Below, piece after piece: positions 32,375-39,736 of a stretch of DNA of 39,736 nucleotides. Numbering within the stretch: position 1 is the first letter of the stretch; every line of letters begins with the position of its first letter. The stretch is from Opitutia bacterium. GTDB taxonomy: Bacteria > Verrucomicrobiota > Verrucomicrobiia > Opitutales > Seribacteraceae. Position numbers and translations under genes: made by a program. The stretch spans positions 1-39,736 of the forward strand of contig PAZC01000052.1 of the NCBI GenBank assembly GCA_002716045.1, given 5' to 3'. The notes under the pieces were generated by a model that was given only the letters and a program-made list of their open reading frames with translations, was not told where the DNA came from and made no database searches.

Positions 32375-35161
32375 TTATTTATTGCTAGAAGTTTTCAGGC
32401 GGCGGGCGGTTATCTTTTCGCTTCTTCTCTTCCAGGTAAGCCCCGCTGTCGAATCACGTTCGCTTCGGGGAATCAGGAAACTCGACCCAAGACCAACTAC
32501 AAAACAAGCGGCAAGACCGGCGAAAGCGTAGAACCATGGATGAACGGGAGCCCAAGTCTTCAGATAAAACACGACTGCGGCGGAGGCCACTAAACCAAGC
32601 AAGGCACCTTTGGCATGTGCTTTGTCGGCAAAGAGCGCGAGCAGAAAGAGTCCACCGAGTCCGCCTCCGAAGAGTCCGAGGAAATCGACGAACTGGTCCC
32701 ACAGCGAGTTGATTTCACTACCGGATAAAATGAGAGCGAGCGCAGTTCCAGCAATCCCCACGACAACAGTGGCGACGCGGGCCACCTTGAGCTTCTCTTG
32801 CTTTGTGGCATTGGGATGTTTGCGACCATGGAAATCCGTGGTCACGGCGGCGGCCACACTGTTCATGCTGCTGTCGAGGCTAGACATGGCGGCAGCGAAC
32901 AGACCGGCGATTACAAGGCCTGCAATGCCTTCAGGCAATTGAGCCACTATGTAGAAGGGAAGGATGGCGTCCGCTGTGGTTAAATGTGGATCCAGTGCCT
33001 CCGGGTGATTGGCAAAGAAGACATAGAGAGCGGCTCCCACGAGGAAAAAGAGCAAGGTGGCGGGGACAGTCAGTATTGCGTTGGTCCAAATGCTTCGGGC
33101 GGCAGCTTGTTGGTCTTTGGTGGTGAGGTAACGCTGGACCACGGTCTGGTCACTGCCGTAGCTAATGAAGCTTGCGGCCAGACCACCTAGCATGAGCGTC
33201 CACAGGGTGGGTTCGGACAAATTCCAACGGAGGTCGAGCGAACGCAGCTTGTTGGCCGCATCCGCTTGATCAATGACTCCCTGAAAACCTCCTGCCGTTT
33301 GGCTTGCTACCGAAGCCACTACGTAGATTGCCCCACCCAGCAGGACTACCACTTGTATGACGTCGGTCCAGATAACGGCTTCGATGCCACCCATGGTGAC
33401 GTAAATGATGCATAAGACTCCCATGACGAGTATGCAGGTGTTTACGTCGACCCCCGTGACGACTTGGAGAGCAAGTGACGGAAGGAGAAGAACAATGCCG
33501 ATTCTGGCCAGTTGCAACAGGATGAAGAAGCTACTGGCAACGAGCCTGACGGAACCGTCGAAGCGTCTTTCGAGGAACTCGTAGGCGGTGGTTATGTCCA
33601 GCTTCCGATAAAAGGGTAACAAGCAAAACACGATCAGGGGAGCGATCATCACAATGGGTAGATTGCCAAAGAGATAGGTCCAGTCGGTGGCGTAGGCCTT
33701 GGCCGGAAGGGCCATGAAGGTGATGGCGCTCAACTGGGTGCCGAATATACTGAGACCCGCGGCCCACCATGGTATGCGCCCGCCCGCTTTGAAGAAATCT
33801 TCGGGGGACTTTTCCTTCTTGGCCAAGCGCACCCCGATGATGACGAGCACAGCGAGGTAAATCATTACCACCACGTAATCGAGCGAACCAAAGCCCCTGC
33901 TTCTGACCGATTTGCCTAGCAAGACCTCGGTGGTACGCACCCCCGGCGAGGATTCGCCGGAAGGAAGAATGACGTATTGTTGCTCTCTGTCCCCTTCGAG
34001 CGATAAATTCCATTCAACGGCTTGAGTGGTGACCGGGAAGGTGCCGTCCACTTCACCAACCTTTGCCCAAGTGTCTGTCACTACGTGGTAGGCCAACACG
34101 TCACTGGAGAATCCTGCATGTTTTTCATGAAAGCGTAGATGTTCTGCCTCCAGTTCAGCTAATTCGCCAGGCTTCGAGCCATTGTTGTCCAACGCGTCTG
34201 CCCTTGCTTCCTTGATGCGTTTGTTCAAGGCCTCGACCTCGAGAAAGCGTTGTCCGTCGGCCCCGCCGAACACGAACAGGTGGGCCACTCCCATGGAAGT
34301 GGCCGTGCCCGCCATTACGCATAGAGGTTGGCCGTCTTCCCCCGAAACGTCACTCAGGGCAACCCAAGTTTTCTTTGCCGTGTCGTATTTGTAGGCATCT
34401 GTAAGAAGTTCGGTTGGTTCGCCCGGTCGCGGGTTGCGGCCACTGAAAAGGAAAAAACAATCGTTCACTCCGTCATTCTGAGCGGCTGCCACGGGGAGTA
34501 CGCGGCGGGAACCGGGCCATGGCTCCAATTCTTCCCATGCCAGTTCCGAATCGGGCTTGGAGAGGTCAAGGGCCCAGAAGTTCTTGGTCGCGTTGCCATC
34601 CACGGTTTCTTTGCCGCCAGCCAAATAGACGACGTCGCCTACTTTGGCTCCTGCCATTTCGGCGAGTGGGCGAGGCAGGTTGGGGAGCCGCTGTATCCTG
34701 ACTTCCTTTTCCTTGGCCAACCATTGCAAACGGTAAACGTCTGGGTGGCAGCGATTGCCGTCGCGGCCCCCGATGCAGAGCAGGCCTTTGTCGGTGGAGA
34801 TGGCCACCCCATATGCGGATGCTTGCAGTAAATCGAGTTTCGGAGAAGTGAACCATTCGCTCTTTGGTTTGCCGGTTTCGTCCTTTTCCAAGACATAGAC
34901 GTCATCCCACCATATTTTCGGACCACCTCGCCAAGGCGGCAAGTCAGGGAAATTTGCTCCGCCGGCCACCAGCAGCGCACCTTGGTGAATGCCTGCGAAA
35001 GGTCCCGCCAACCCAGCTTGCTTTATCTTGCCCGAAGCCGGAGGCAGGGAAGGCAAGGCAGACCACTCGAGGACTTTGGGCCCTTTTTCCTCGGCCCCCA
35101 AAAACCAGCCACCAACGAATGGAGAAATCAATAACAGCAGGCTGGTCGTGGATATCCTCAT
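32375..35161 (-). CDS. Kelch mutarotase (NanM-like, cyclically permuted) fused to SSS sodium symporter
   Basis: 928 residues from the ATG at 35161 (signal-like MRISTTSLLLLISPFVGGW). Residues about 25-415 are Kelch repeats (ALLVAGGANFPD, GLLCIGGRDGNRC, VVYLAGGKETVDG, FFLFSGRNPRPGE, LFVFGGADGQ), resembling cyclically permuted N-acetylneuraminate mutarotases. From about 430 on comes a complete SSS symporter (DYVVVMIYLAVLVIIGVRLA, DFFKAGGRIPWWAAGLSIFG, VTMGGIEAVIWTDVIQVVVL, FAAAMSSLDSSMNSVAAAV) with about 13 membrane segments. The mutarotase would sit in the periplasm and hand its sugar to the transporter; SSS proteins start outside, which fits. Sialic acid is the best-known cargo, but no nan catabolic gene is near, so another sugar is possible. 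Confidence 0.9.
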   Translation of the reverse strand: MRISTTSLLLLISPFVGGWFLGAEEKGPKVLEWSALPSLPPASGKIKQAGLAGPFAGIHQGALLVAGGANFPDLPPWRGGPKIWWDDVYVLEKDETGKPKSEWFTSPKLDLLQASAYGVAISTDKGLLCIGGRDGNRCHPDVYRLQWLAKEKEVRIQRLPNLPRPLAEMAGAKVGDVVYLAGGKETVDGNATKNFWALDLSKPDSELAWEELEPWPGSRRVLPVAAAQNDGVNDCFFLFSGRNPRPGEPTELLTDAYKYDTAKKTWVALSDVSGEDGQPLCVMAGTATSMGVAHLFVFGGADGQRFLEVEALNKRIKEARADALDNNGSKPGELAELEAEHLRFHEKHAGFSSDVLAYHVVTDTWAKVGEVDGTFPVTTQAVEWNLSLEGDREQQYVILPSGESSPGVRTTEVLLGKSVRSRGFGSLDYVVVMIYLAVLVIIGVRLAKKEKSPEDFFKAGGRIPWWAAGLSIFGTQLSAITFMALPAKAYATDWTYLFGNLPIVMIAPLIVFCLLPFYRKLDITTAYEFLERRFDGSVRLVASSFFILLQLARIGIVLLLPSLALQVVTGVDVNTCILVMGVLCIIYVTMGGIEAVIWTDVIQVVVLLGGAIYVVASVASQTAGGFQGVIDQADAANKLRSLDLRWNLSEPTLWTLMLGGLAASFISYGSDQTVVQRYLTTKDQQAAARSIWTNAILTVPATLLFFLVGAALYVFFANHPEALDPHLTTADAILPFYIVAQLPEGIAGLVIAGLFAAAMSSLDSSMNSVAAAVTTDFHGRKHPNATKQEKLKVARVATVVVGIAGTALALILSGSEINSLWDQFVDFLGLFGGGLGGLFLLALFADKAHAKGALLGLVASAAVVFYLKTWAPVHPWFYAFAGLAACFVVGLGSSFLIPRSERDSTAGLTWKRRSEKITARRLKTSSNK

Positions 35162-35231
35162 CAAAGTTCAGGAATCTCCCATGGCCTCGAGATTTTCCCG
35201 ACCAAGGTTCATTGCATCACAATGTATTTGA

Positions 35232-35245
35232 ATGGAAATTTCCAT
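35232..35245. promoter_or_regulatory. 14-base perfect palindrome in the leader of the mutarotase-symporter gene
   Basis: ATGGAAATTTCCAT lies about 70 bases before the ATG at 35161 and downstream of the proposed promoter. Its symmetry suits a dimeric repressor site. There is no regulator gene nearby and no second copy noticed in the window. Confidence 0.3.
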
Positions 35246-35279
35246 GGCTTTCTTTACGTGCGTTTGCCCTCGATCCTTC

Positions 35280-35308
35280 GTTTAAGACAGCCAGATGATT
35301 GAAGTCAA
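35280..35308 (-). promoter_or_regulatory. Candidate promoter of the mutarotase-symporter / azurin / propeller genes
   Basis: Minus strand: TTGACT (35308-35303), a 17-base spacer, TTAAAC (35285-35280). The -35 is good and the -10 weak. The leader would be about 110 bases and would contain the 14-base palindrome at 35232-35245. The rest of 35165-35328 shows no gene or structured RNA that I recognise. Confidence 0.35.
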
Positions 35309-35328
35309 AGTGCAAGTAAAGCATCCGC

Positions 35329-36402
35329 TCAGGTCATGTGAGCCCCGATGGCGTCGGTGTACACTGCATACAGGCTTTGGCTGGCGGTCATGAAGAGGCG
35401 GTTGCGCTTGCGTCCGCCAAAGCAAACGTTGGAGCAAATTTCGGGTAGCAAAATTTGTCCGATGCGTTTGCCGTCCTTGGGTTCGAATACGTGCACTCCG
35501 TCATAACCGGCTCCCACCCAACCAGCGCTGGCCCAGACGTTGCCGTCCACGTCGCAGCGTATGCCGTCGGCTCCACCGGTCTTGTCGGCGTCACCGACTT
35601 TCATTGTCATGGAAGCAAACTCACGGGCCTTCTTCAGTTTTTCCCCGTCCACTTCCCATACCTTGATGTTTTTGCCGGCTCCGGTATCGGAAACGTAGAG
35701 CTTATCGAGATTGGGTGAGAAGCAGAGACCGTTGGGCTTGCCTATTTGGTCGGCCACCTTTGTCACCTTGCCCGTCTTGTCGTCGATGCGATAGACTGAT
35801 TCCTTGTGATGGAGAGGGCCCTTGTTTCCCTCGTAATGCCACATGCTGCCGTAGCCGGGATCAGTGAACCAAATGGAATTGTCTCCCTTGTGCACCACAA
35901 CGTCGTTGGGGGCGTTGAATGGTTTGCCTTCGAACTTGTCGGCCAGCGTGGTGACGGTGCCATCGTACTCGTAACGAACCACCCGCCGATTGCCATGTTC
36001 GCAAGACAGTTGGCGACCCTTGTAGTCGAAGGTGTTTCCGTTGCTGTTTCCACTTGGCTTGCGAAACAACGTCACCTTGTTGTCGTCCTCTATCCAGCGC
36101 ATCTGGATATTGTTGGGTATGTCGCTGAAGACTAGGTAGCGACCGACGCCGTTCCAGGCGCATCCCTCGGTCCACAAGGTGTTTGGATTGGTATAGAGTC
36201 GGCGAATCGGCGTGTTCCCCAGCTTGTATTTGTTGAATCGCGGATCCAGCGAGATTATGTCGGGATCCGGGTAACGGGTCGGATTCTTTCCAGACCAGTC
36301 GCGGGCCATCATGGAAGTGACTCCGAGGGTGGATGCGGAAGCGAGGAAGGATCGGCGACCGAGAGGTGATCCGGAAGCGTTGGGTGAAGAAGACTCTTTC
36401 AT
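35329..36402 (-). CDS. Tat-exported SMP-30/gluconolactonase family protein
   Basis: 357 residues. The N-terminus has a twin-arginine signal (LGRRSFLASASTLGVT), so it is exported folded. The six-bladed SMP-30 propeller shows TEGCAWNG (metal Glu), NTFDYKGRQLSCEHGNRRV, FNAPNDVVVHKGDNSIWFTD (metal Asn), KPNGLCFSPN and YVSDTGAG (metal Asp), then GGADGIRCDVDGNVW. Members hydrolyse sugar or other lactones using one divalent metal. Length is normal once the leader is counted. It is divergent from the aldo/keto reductase at 36566, with about 160 bases between them. The product of a sugar oxidation, such as that by the propeller dehydrogenase at 29716-31233, would be a fitting lactone, but this is only inference. 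Confidence 0.92.
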   Translation of the reverse strand: MKESSSPNASGSPLGRRSFLASASTLGVTSMMARDWSGKNPTRYPDPDIISLDPRFNKYKLGNTPIRRLYTNPNTLWTEGCAWNGVGRYLVFSDIPNNIQMRWIEDDNKVTLFRKPSGNSNGNTFDYKGRQLSCEHGNRRVVRYEYDGTVTTLADKFEGKPFNAPNDVVVHKGDNSIWFTDPGYGSMWHYEGNKGPLHHKESVYRIDDKTGKVTKVADQIGKPNGLCFSPNLDKLYVSDTGAGKNIKVWEVDGEKLKKAREFASMTMKVGDADKTGGADGIRCDVDGNVWASAGWVGAGYDGVHVFEPKDGKRIGQILLPEICSNVCFGGRKRNRLFMTASQSLYAVYTDAIGAHMT

Positions 36403-36565
36403 GGCAGTTGAGTGGTTGATGATACCTTTGGGCTAAAAACATCTCGCGACGTTTTATCCTCCTGCGCAAGCCCGAAGGCGTTGTCATGCCTCCTTTCTCT
36501 TTGAAACACCCGACTTCACCCGTTGTCTTGACGTCGCCGCCTCGCCTTGGATGCTCGTTCTTTCC

Positions 36566-37594
36566 ATGAGCGCTCCCTACCAACCCGATCCCCAACGATA
36601 CGACGGCCGCATGCCTTATCGCCGCTGTGGTCGCTGGGGTATTCAACTGCCCGCCATCACCCTCGGTTGCTGGCACAACTTTGGGGGAGACAGCGTGACC
36701 GACAACCAGCGGGCAATGATTTACTCCGCCTTCGATGCCGGCATTACCCACTTCGATCTAGCTAACAATTATGGTCCGCCCTATGGTTCCGCCGAGGTCA
36801 ACGTAGGCAAGATATTGAAGGATTTGCCCCGTGACGAAATCCTTATCACGAGCAAGGCGGGCTACGATATGTGGCCCGGTCCCTACGGCGAATGGGGCAC
36901 TCGCAAATACCTGCTCGCCAGTCTCGACCAATCTCTCGAGCGCATCGGGGTGGATTACGTCGACTTCTTCTATTCCCATCGTTTTGATCCCAACACTCCC
37001 CTCGACGAGACCTTGGGCGCCCTCGATTCCGCCGTCAGTCAAGGCAAAGCGCTATACGTTGGCATCAGCAGTTACTTGGCCGATCAAACCCGCGAGTCCG
37101 TCCAAGTCGTGAAGGACCATGATTTTGCCCCCCTTGCCATCCACCAACCCAATTATTCGATGTTGAATCGCTGGGTAGAGAATGGGCTGATGGACGTTTG
37201 CGGGGAACTGGGGCTCGGCATGATCGCCTTTTGTCCGCTTTTTCAAGGCCTACTCACAGACAAATATCTCGGTGGCATACCCGATGGATCCCGTGCCTCG
37301 CTGGAACATTCCCCGCTCCGCAAATCGGAGGTGAACGAGCAAAACCTTCGGGTCATAAGTGAACTCAATGATCATGCGAAGGAAAGAGGCCAAAGCTTGG
37401 CCCAGATGGCGCTTTCCTGGGTGCTTCGTGACGAGCGCGTGACGAGCGCCTTGATCGGGGCCAGTCGCCCCGAGCAAATCCTCGAAAACTGCAAGGCGGC
37501 CAAGCAAACCGAATTCTCAGGTGACGAACTCTCCAAACTGGACCGCATACTGGCCAAGGCGAACCTGCCAAAGTCCTTGTGGGCCAAGGAGTGA
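36566..37594 (+). CDS. Aldo/keto reductase, L-glyceraldehyde 3-phosphate reductase-like (YghZ type)
   Basis: 342 residues from the ATG at 36566 (MSAPYQPDPQRYDGRMPYRR); an ATG at 36551 adds five residues. Close to the YghZ/Mgr branch: RMPYRRCGRWGIQLPAITLG, HNFGG, FDLANNYGPPYGSAE (catalytic Asp and Tyr), ITSKAGYDMWPGPYG (Lys), FFYSHRFDPNTPL (His), then LIGASRPEQILENC for NADP. These cytoplasmic enzymes detoxify L-glyceraldehyde 3-phosphate and methylglyoxal-like aldehydes. It stands alone on the plus strand, convergent with the SPFH gene. Exact substrate is inferred from resemblance only. Confidence 0.9.
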   Translation: MSAPYQPDPQRYDGRMPYRRCGRWGIQLPAITLGCWHNFGGDSVTDNQRAMIYSAFDAGITHFDLANNYGPPYGSAEVNVGKILKDLPRDEILITSKAGYDMWPGPYGEWGTRKYLLASLDQSLERIGVDYVDFFYSHRFDPNTPLDETLGALDSAVSQGKALYVGISSYLADQTRESVQVVKDHDFAPLAIHQPNYSMLNRWVENGLMDVCGELGLGMIAFCPLFQGLLTDKYLGGIPDGSRASLEHSPLRKSEVNEQNLRVISELNDHAKERGQSLAQMALSWVLRDERVTSALIGASRPEQILENCKAAKQTEFSGDELSKLDRILAKANLPKSLWAKE

Positions 37595-37643
37595 ATTTCG
37601 CTCTCTTGGGCCTTTGCCTGCGAGCCCTTTTCGCACGGTCGAC

Positions 37644-38159
37644 TTAACTCGTCTCGTCCTTGAGGTTGAGATTGATCAAGTGTAGGCCGACCTTGGCCAA
37701 TTCGGCTTCAACCGAATTGATTACTTCCATTCCAACGGGCATCGACACGGTCCGCATTTTACTGGAGATGAGATCCTCGGCCAGTTGACGAACTTGCTTA
37801 AGATTTTGCCCAAGCAACCGCTCAGCCGCATTCTCCATGATCCCGGATTTCGTGGAGATGCCGATTGTCCAGGTGGAGGGTACTTTTACCCGAACGTCGT
37901 CCTCGCTCGAGGGATCTATCAATCGAAGATCCAGACCAACGGGAAACGGTGTCAAATCGAGCCATCCATGGCTTTGAACGAGTGGCCAGACGAAGCAGGC
38001 GCCCCCATGTATGCACTTGGAGGACTGCCCGCCACCAGTTTTGCCGTAGACGACGAGGATTTTGTCCGACGGGCACCGCTTGTAGCGACTGCAGAAAAAA
38101 ACCGACCCGCCGAGAAATACGAGGAAGAATGAAATTACTAGGATGAGAGGTATACTCAT
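37644..38159 (-). CDS. Short flotillin-like SPFH protein, truncated
   Basis: 171 residues against roughly 480-530 for flotillins. An N-terminal membrane segment (MSIPLILVISFFLVFLGGSVFF) is followed by the flotillin start YKRCPSDKILVVYGKTGGG, GGACFVWPLVQSHGWLDLTP and WTIGISTKSGIMENAAERLLG. The frame ends soon after VGLHLINLNLKD. The long Ala/Glu-rich coiled-coil half is missing, and about 14 residues seem deleted between ISSKMRTVSM and VEAELAKVG relative to full-length members as I remember them. Neighbouring frames downstream do not continue the flotillin sequence, so this is a real short form or a decayed gene, not a simple frameshift. Flotillins organise membrane domains; this version could not form the usual long oligomers. 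It follows the MBL gene by 36 bases. Confidence 0.8.
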   Translation of the reverse strand: MSIPLILVISFFLVFLGGSVFFCSRYKRCPSDKILVVYGKTGGGQSSKCIHGGACFVWPLVQSHGWLDLTPFPVGLDLRLIDPSSEDDVRVKVPSTWTIGISTKSGIMENAAERLLGQNLKQVRQLAEDLISSKMRTVSMPVGMEVINSVEAELAKVGLHLINLNLKDETS

Positions 38160-38195
38160 TTAGGAGCTTTTGCTTCGCTCTGAGCAAGACGGTTC

Positions 38196-39251
38196 TCAGC
38201 GAGCCTGCGTTTGGTAAGTGAACGTTTTTCCGTTGCGGGGATTGTGCATGGTATAGCTTTTGCCATCGGCGGCCACCGAGAGCTTGAGGTAGTGCCCTTT
38301 GCATCCGTCACGGTCGGTCAGGTTGGCGATAAAGTCCTCGTTGCTGTTGTTCTCGGGATCCTTTTGTCGCAGGTTCTTGTGCACTTGCCACATGGCTTTG
38401 ATCGACTTGCATCCCTTGAGGGCGGCGAAGCTGCCCGCCCCGCATCCTTTAGTGTGGCCGTTGTTCATGACCGACACAGTGGGTGTCAAGCTGTTGATAA
38501 GGACCGGGTTGTTGCTAGTGTCGAGGCCGTGGTGATTCACTTGGTAAACGTCGACTGTTCCGATCAAGTTGAATGGGGTGACTAGCTTGGCTTCCACGTT
38601 CCAAGTGAGGTCGCCGCAGTCGATGAAGCGAAAAGGGCCCAACTCGAACAAGGTGGCCACACTGTTTGCATTGTCTGAAAGGTCCTCCGGTTTGGCCGGC
38701 ACCGAGCCGGTCAGAGGATTCTTGGCCAAGCGAACGTTGGGAGGAGGCTGGATAACCTTTTGGTTGGCCACCACGCAGGTCACCTTCAACTTGGCTGATC
38801 CCTTGGATTGCCTGAGGGGAAAGACATAGCCTGGTTTTACGACGTTTCGGCTGTCCACCTTCATGTCGCGGTAGGGTTTGACCAGTTGCGGAAAGATTGG
38901 GTTCTTGCGATGACGATCAGGGTTTTTCGCGGGTATGCCATTGTCGTTCACCACACCGATTGGCATAAGGTTGGCCAACATGGCGGCTCCCCCGTAGTGG
39001 TCGCCATGGAAATGGGTCGTTATGAGGTGATCGATCTTTTTCAAGCCCGCCACCTTGGTGGCCACTTTATGGATGCGCCCGGCGTCGCGGGTGCCCGGGT
39101 TGCCGGTGTCAACCAGGAGCGATTCGCCGGCGGGTGTCACTACCAGAGTGGCGGCCCCGCCCTCGACGTCCACCCAGTACACGTCGAGCGTGCCCTTGGC
39201 GTACGTTATGGAAACAGTGAACAAAAGCGAGAGTAGGGGCAATATTCTCAT
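38196..39251 (-). CDS. Secreted MBL-fold metallohydrolase (ComEC C-terminal-like)
   Basis: 351 residues with a signal peptide (MRILPLLSLLFTVSITYA). The metallo-beta-lactamase fold shows LDVYWVDVEGGAATLVVTP, SLLVDTGN, the zinc motif T-HFHGDH (about 79-85), FRFIDCGDLTW and VNHHGLDTSNN. The VDVEGG...DTG pattern resembles the hydrolase part of ComEC-type proteins, but there are no membrane segments for DNA uptake. Substrate unknown; phosphodiester or lactone hydrolysis are family possibilities. It begins 28 bases after the DUF1501 stop and is followed by the short SPFH gene, so the three probably share a transcript. Confidence 0.9.
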   Translation of the reverse strand: MRILPLLSLLFTVSITYAKGTLDVYWVDVEGGAATLVVTPAGESLLVDTGNPGTRDAGRIHKVATKVAGLKKIDHLITTHFHGDHYGGAAMLANLMPIGVVNDNGIPAKNPDRHRKNPIFPQLVKPYRDMKVDSRNVVKPGYVFPLRQSKGSAKLKVTCVVANQKVIQPPPNVRLAKNPLTGSVPAKPEDLSDNANSVATLFELGPFRFIDCGDLTWNVEAKLVTPFNLIGTVDVYQVNHHGLDTSNNPVLINSLTPTVSVMNNGHTKGCGAGSFAALKGCKSIKAMWQVHKNLRQKDPENNSNEDFIANLTDRDGCKGHYLKLSVAADGKSYTMHNPRNGKTFTYQTQAR

Positions 39252-39279
39252 GGGATTGGTTTCTTGAAGGTTGTTTGGA

Positions 39280-39736
39280 TTAAATCAATATATCCTTCAC
39301 CACGCGTGCTTTTTCCACACCTGTCAACCGCATGTCGAGGCCTTGGTGTTTTACCGAGAAACGCTCGCTGTTGATGCCGAGCTGATGAAGCATGGTGGCG
39401 TGCATGTCGCGCACGTTAACGACATCTTCCTCGGCGTGGTATCCCAGTTCGTCGGTTGCGCCGTAGCCCACGCCGCCCTTGACGCCCCCGCCGGCCATCC
39501 ACATGGAAAACCCTTTTACGTGATGGTCGCGCCCAGCTCCGCCTTTTCCCTGAAACATCGGGGTGCGTCCGAATTCTCCGCCCCAGATAACCAGTGTATC
39601 GTCCAACATGCCACGTTGCTTGAGATCCTGGATCAGGGCCCAGGTGGGCTTGTCAGTCAGGCCACAGCATTTGTTCATGTATTGCACCAATCCGCCGTGA
39701 TGATCCCAGCCGCGATGGTAGAGGTGGATGAAGCGC
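39280..39736 (-). CDS. DUF1501 family protein, partial (C-terminal part)
   Basis: 152 codons read in from the right edge, so the N-terminus is missing. The visible part begins RFIHLYHRGWDHHGGLVQYM and includes DDTLVIWGGEFGRTPMFQGK, GRDHHVKGFSMWMAGGGVKGG and DMHATMLHQLGI. These are signature stretches of DUF1501 proteins, sulfatase/alkaline-phosphatase-like exported proteins usually paired with DUF1549/DUF1553 cytochrome proteins in Planctomycetes and Verrucomicrobia. The His and Asp of DHH/RDMHATMLH are likely metal ligands in this fold. The partner gene would lie beyond the edge. Function of the family is not settled; glycan breakdown is commonly proposed. Confidence 0.93.
   Translation of the reverse strand, partial: RFIHLYHRGWDHHGGLVQYMNKCCGLTDKPTWALIQDLKQRGMLDDTLVIWGGEFGRTPMFQGKGGAGRDHHVKGFSMWMAGGGVKGGVGYGATDELGYHAEEDVVNVRDMHATMLHQLGINSERFSVKHQGLDMRLTGVEKARVVKDILI

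Noticed and set aside
32375-35161. Sialic-acid utilisation cluster
   Set aside because: Only the mutarotase-symporter fusion hints at it; no lyase, kinase or epimerase gene lies nearby.
35165-35328. tRNA or structured RNA in the longest inter-gene gaps (also 36403-36565)
   Set aside because: No cloverleaf, CCA end or T-loop consensus was found; only promoter-like and palindromic elements.
37595-37643. Continuation of the flotillin in another frame
   Set aside because: Translations past the stop on both other frames look like the antisense of the aldo/keto reductase, not like flotillin.

Overview
The window looks like a piece of a Verrucomicrobiota chromosome, probably a marine or other polysaccharide-degrading lineage. 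The signs are two formylglycine-type sulfatases, a DUF1501 protein, tandem Planctomycete/Verrucomicrobia-type cytochrome c domains fused to an FGE-like domain, a giant prepilin-like protein of the Verru_Chthon cassette A type, an SHD1-domain secreted protein, a Kelch mutarotase fused to a sodium symporter, and many secreted proteins. Genes are densely packed on both strands. I see no tRNA, rRNA, CRISPR array, transposase, prophage gene or recognisable transcription regulator, and no gene-free stretch above 300 bases.

Layout. 1-1892 (-): two sulfatases, the first cut by the window edge. 1968-3743 (-): a PF03013-type pyrimidine-dimer glycosylase, a small membrane-anchored protein that may be frameshifted, and a secreted ApbE flavin transferase. 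3876-11181 (+): di-cytochrome/FGE fusion, a 1513-aa prepilin-like protein, and an acidic secreted protein. 11217-14898 (+): a D-glucarate operon (GntP permease, glucarate dehydratase, 5-dehydro-4-deoxyglucarate dehydratase). 14931-15728 (-): an SHD1 protein. 15808-21144 (-): a tightly coupled five-gene operon (aldo/keto reductase, small membrane protein, sodium:solute symporter, MetE-C-like methyltransferase, enolase-superfamily enzyme) with three 4-base stop/start overlaps. 21272-23373 (+): a membrane protein overlapping a secreted metallophosphatase. 23393-25525 (-): a large secreted protein and a DCC-family protein. 25634-26053 (+): HisI. 26063-29604 (-): an EF-hand esterase with a one-base frameshift before its catalytic His, and an 809-aa multidomain secreted protein carrying a chagasin-like protease-inhibitor domain and three copies of a GYG-GSSTL repeat. 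29716-35161 (-): a sorbosone-dehydrogenase-like propeller, an azurin-domain protein and the mutarotase-symporter fusion. 35329-36402 (-): Tat-exported SMP-30/gluconolactonase-like protein. 36566-37594 (+): aldo/keto reductase. 37644-39736 (-): a truncated flotillin-like SPFH protein, a secreted MBL-fold hydrolase and a DUF1501 protein cut by the right edge.

Taken together the genes fit a heterotroph that desulfates glycans outside the cytoplasm and imports sugar acids or related carbohydrates by sodium- or proton-coupled permeases. Dehydratases, aldo/keto reductases and lactonases would then process them, with secreted cytochrome and copper proteins taking electrons. The most novel-looking items are the five-gene operon with a MetE-like enzyme of unknown substrate, the chagasin/repeat protein, and the large prepilin-like unit. 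Two genes (near 2500 and 26160) each appear to lack one base in a short homopolymer, so base-level errors in the assembly are a real possibility. All functions are inferred by reading the translations; nothing was searched against a database.
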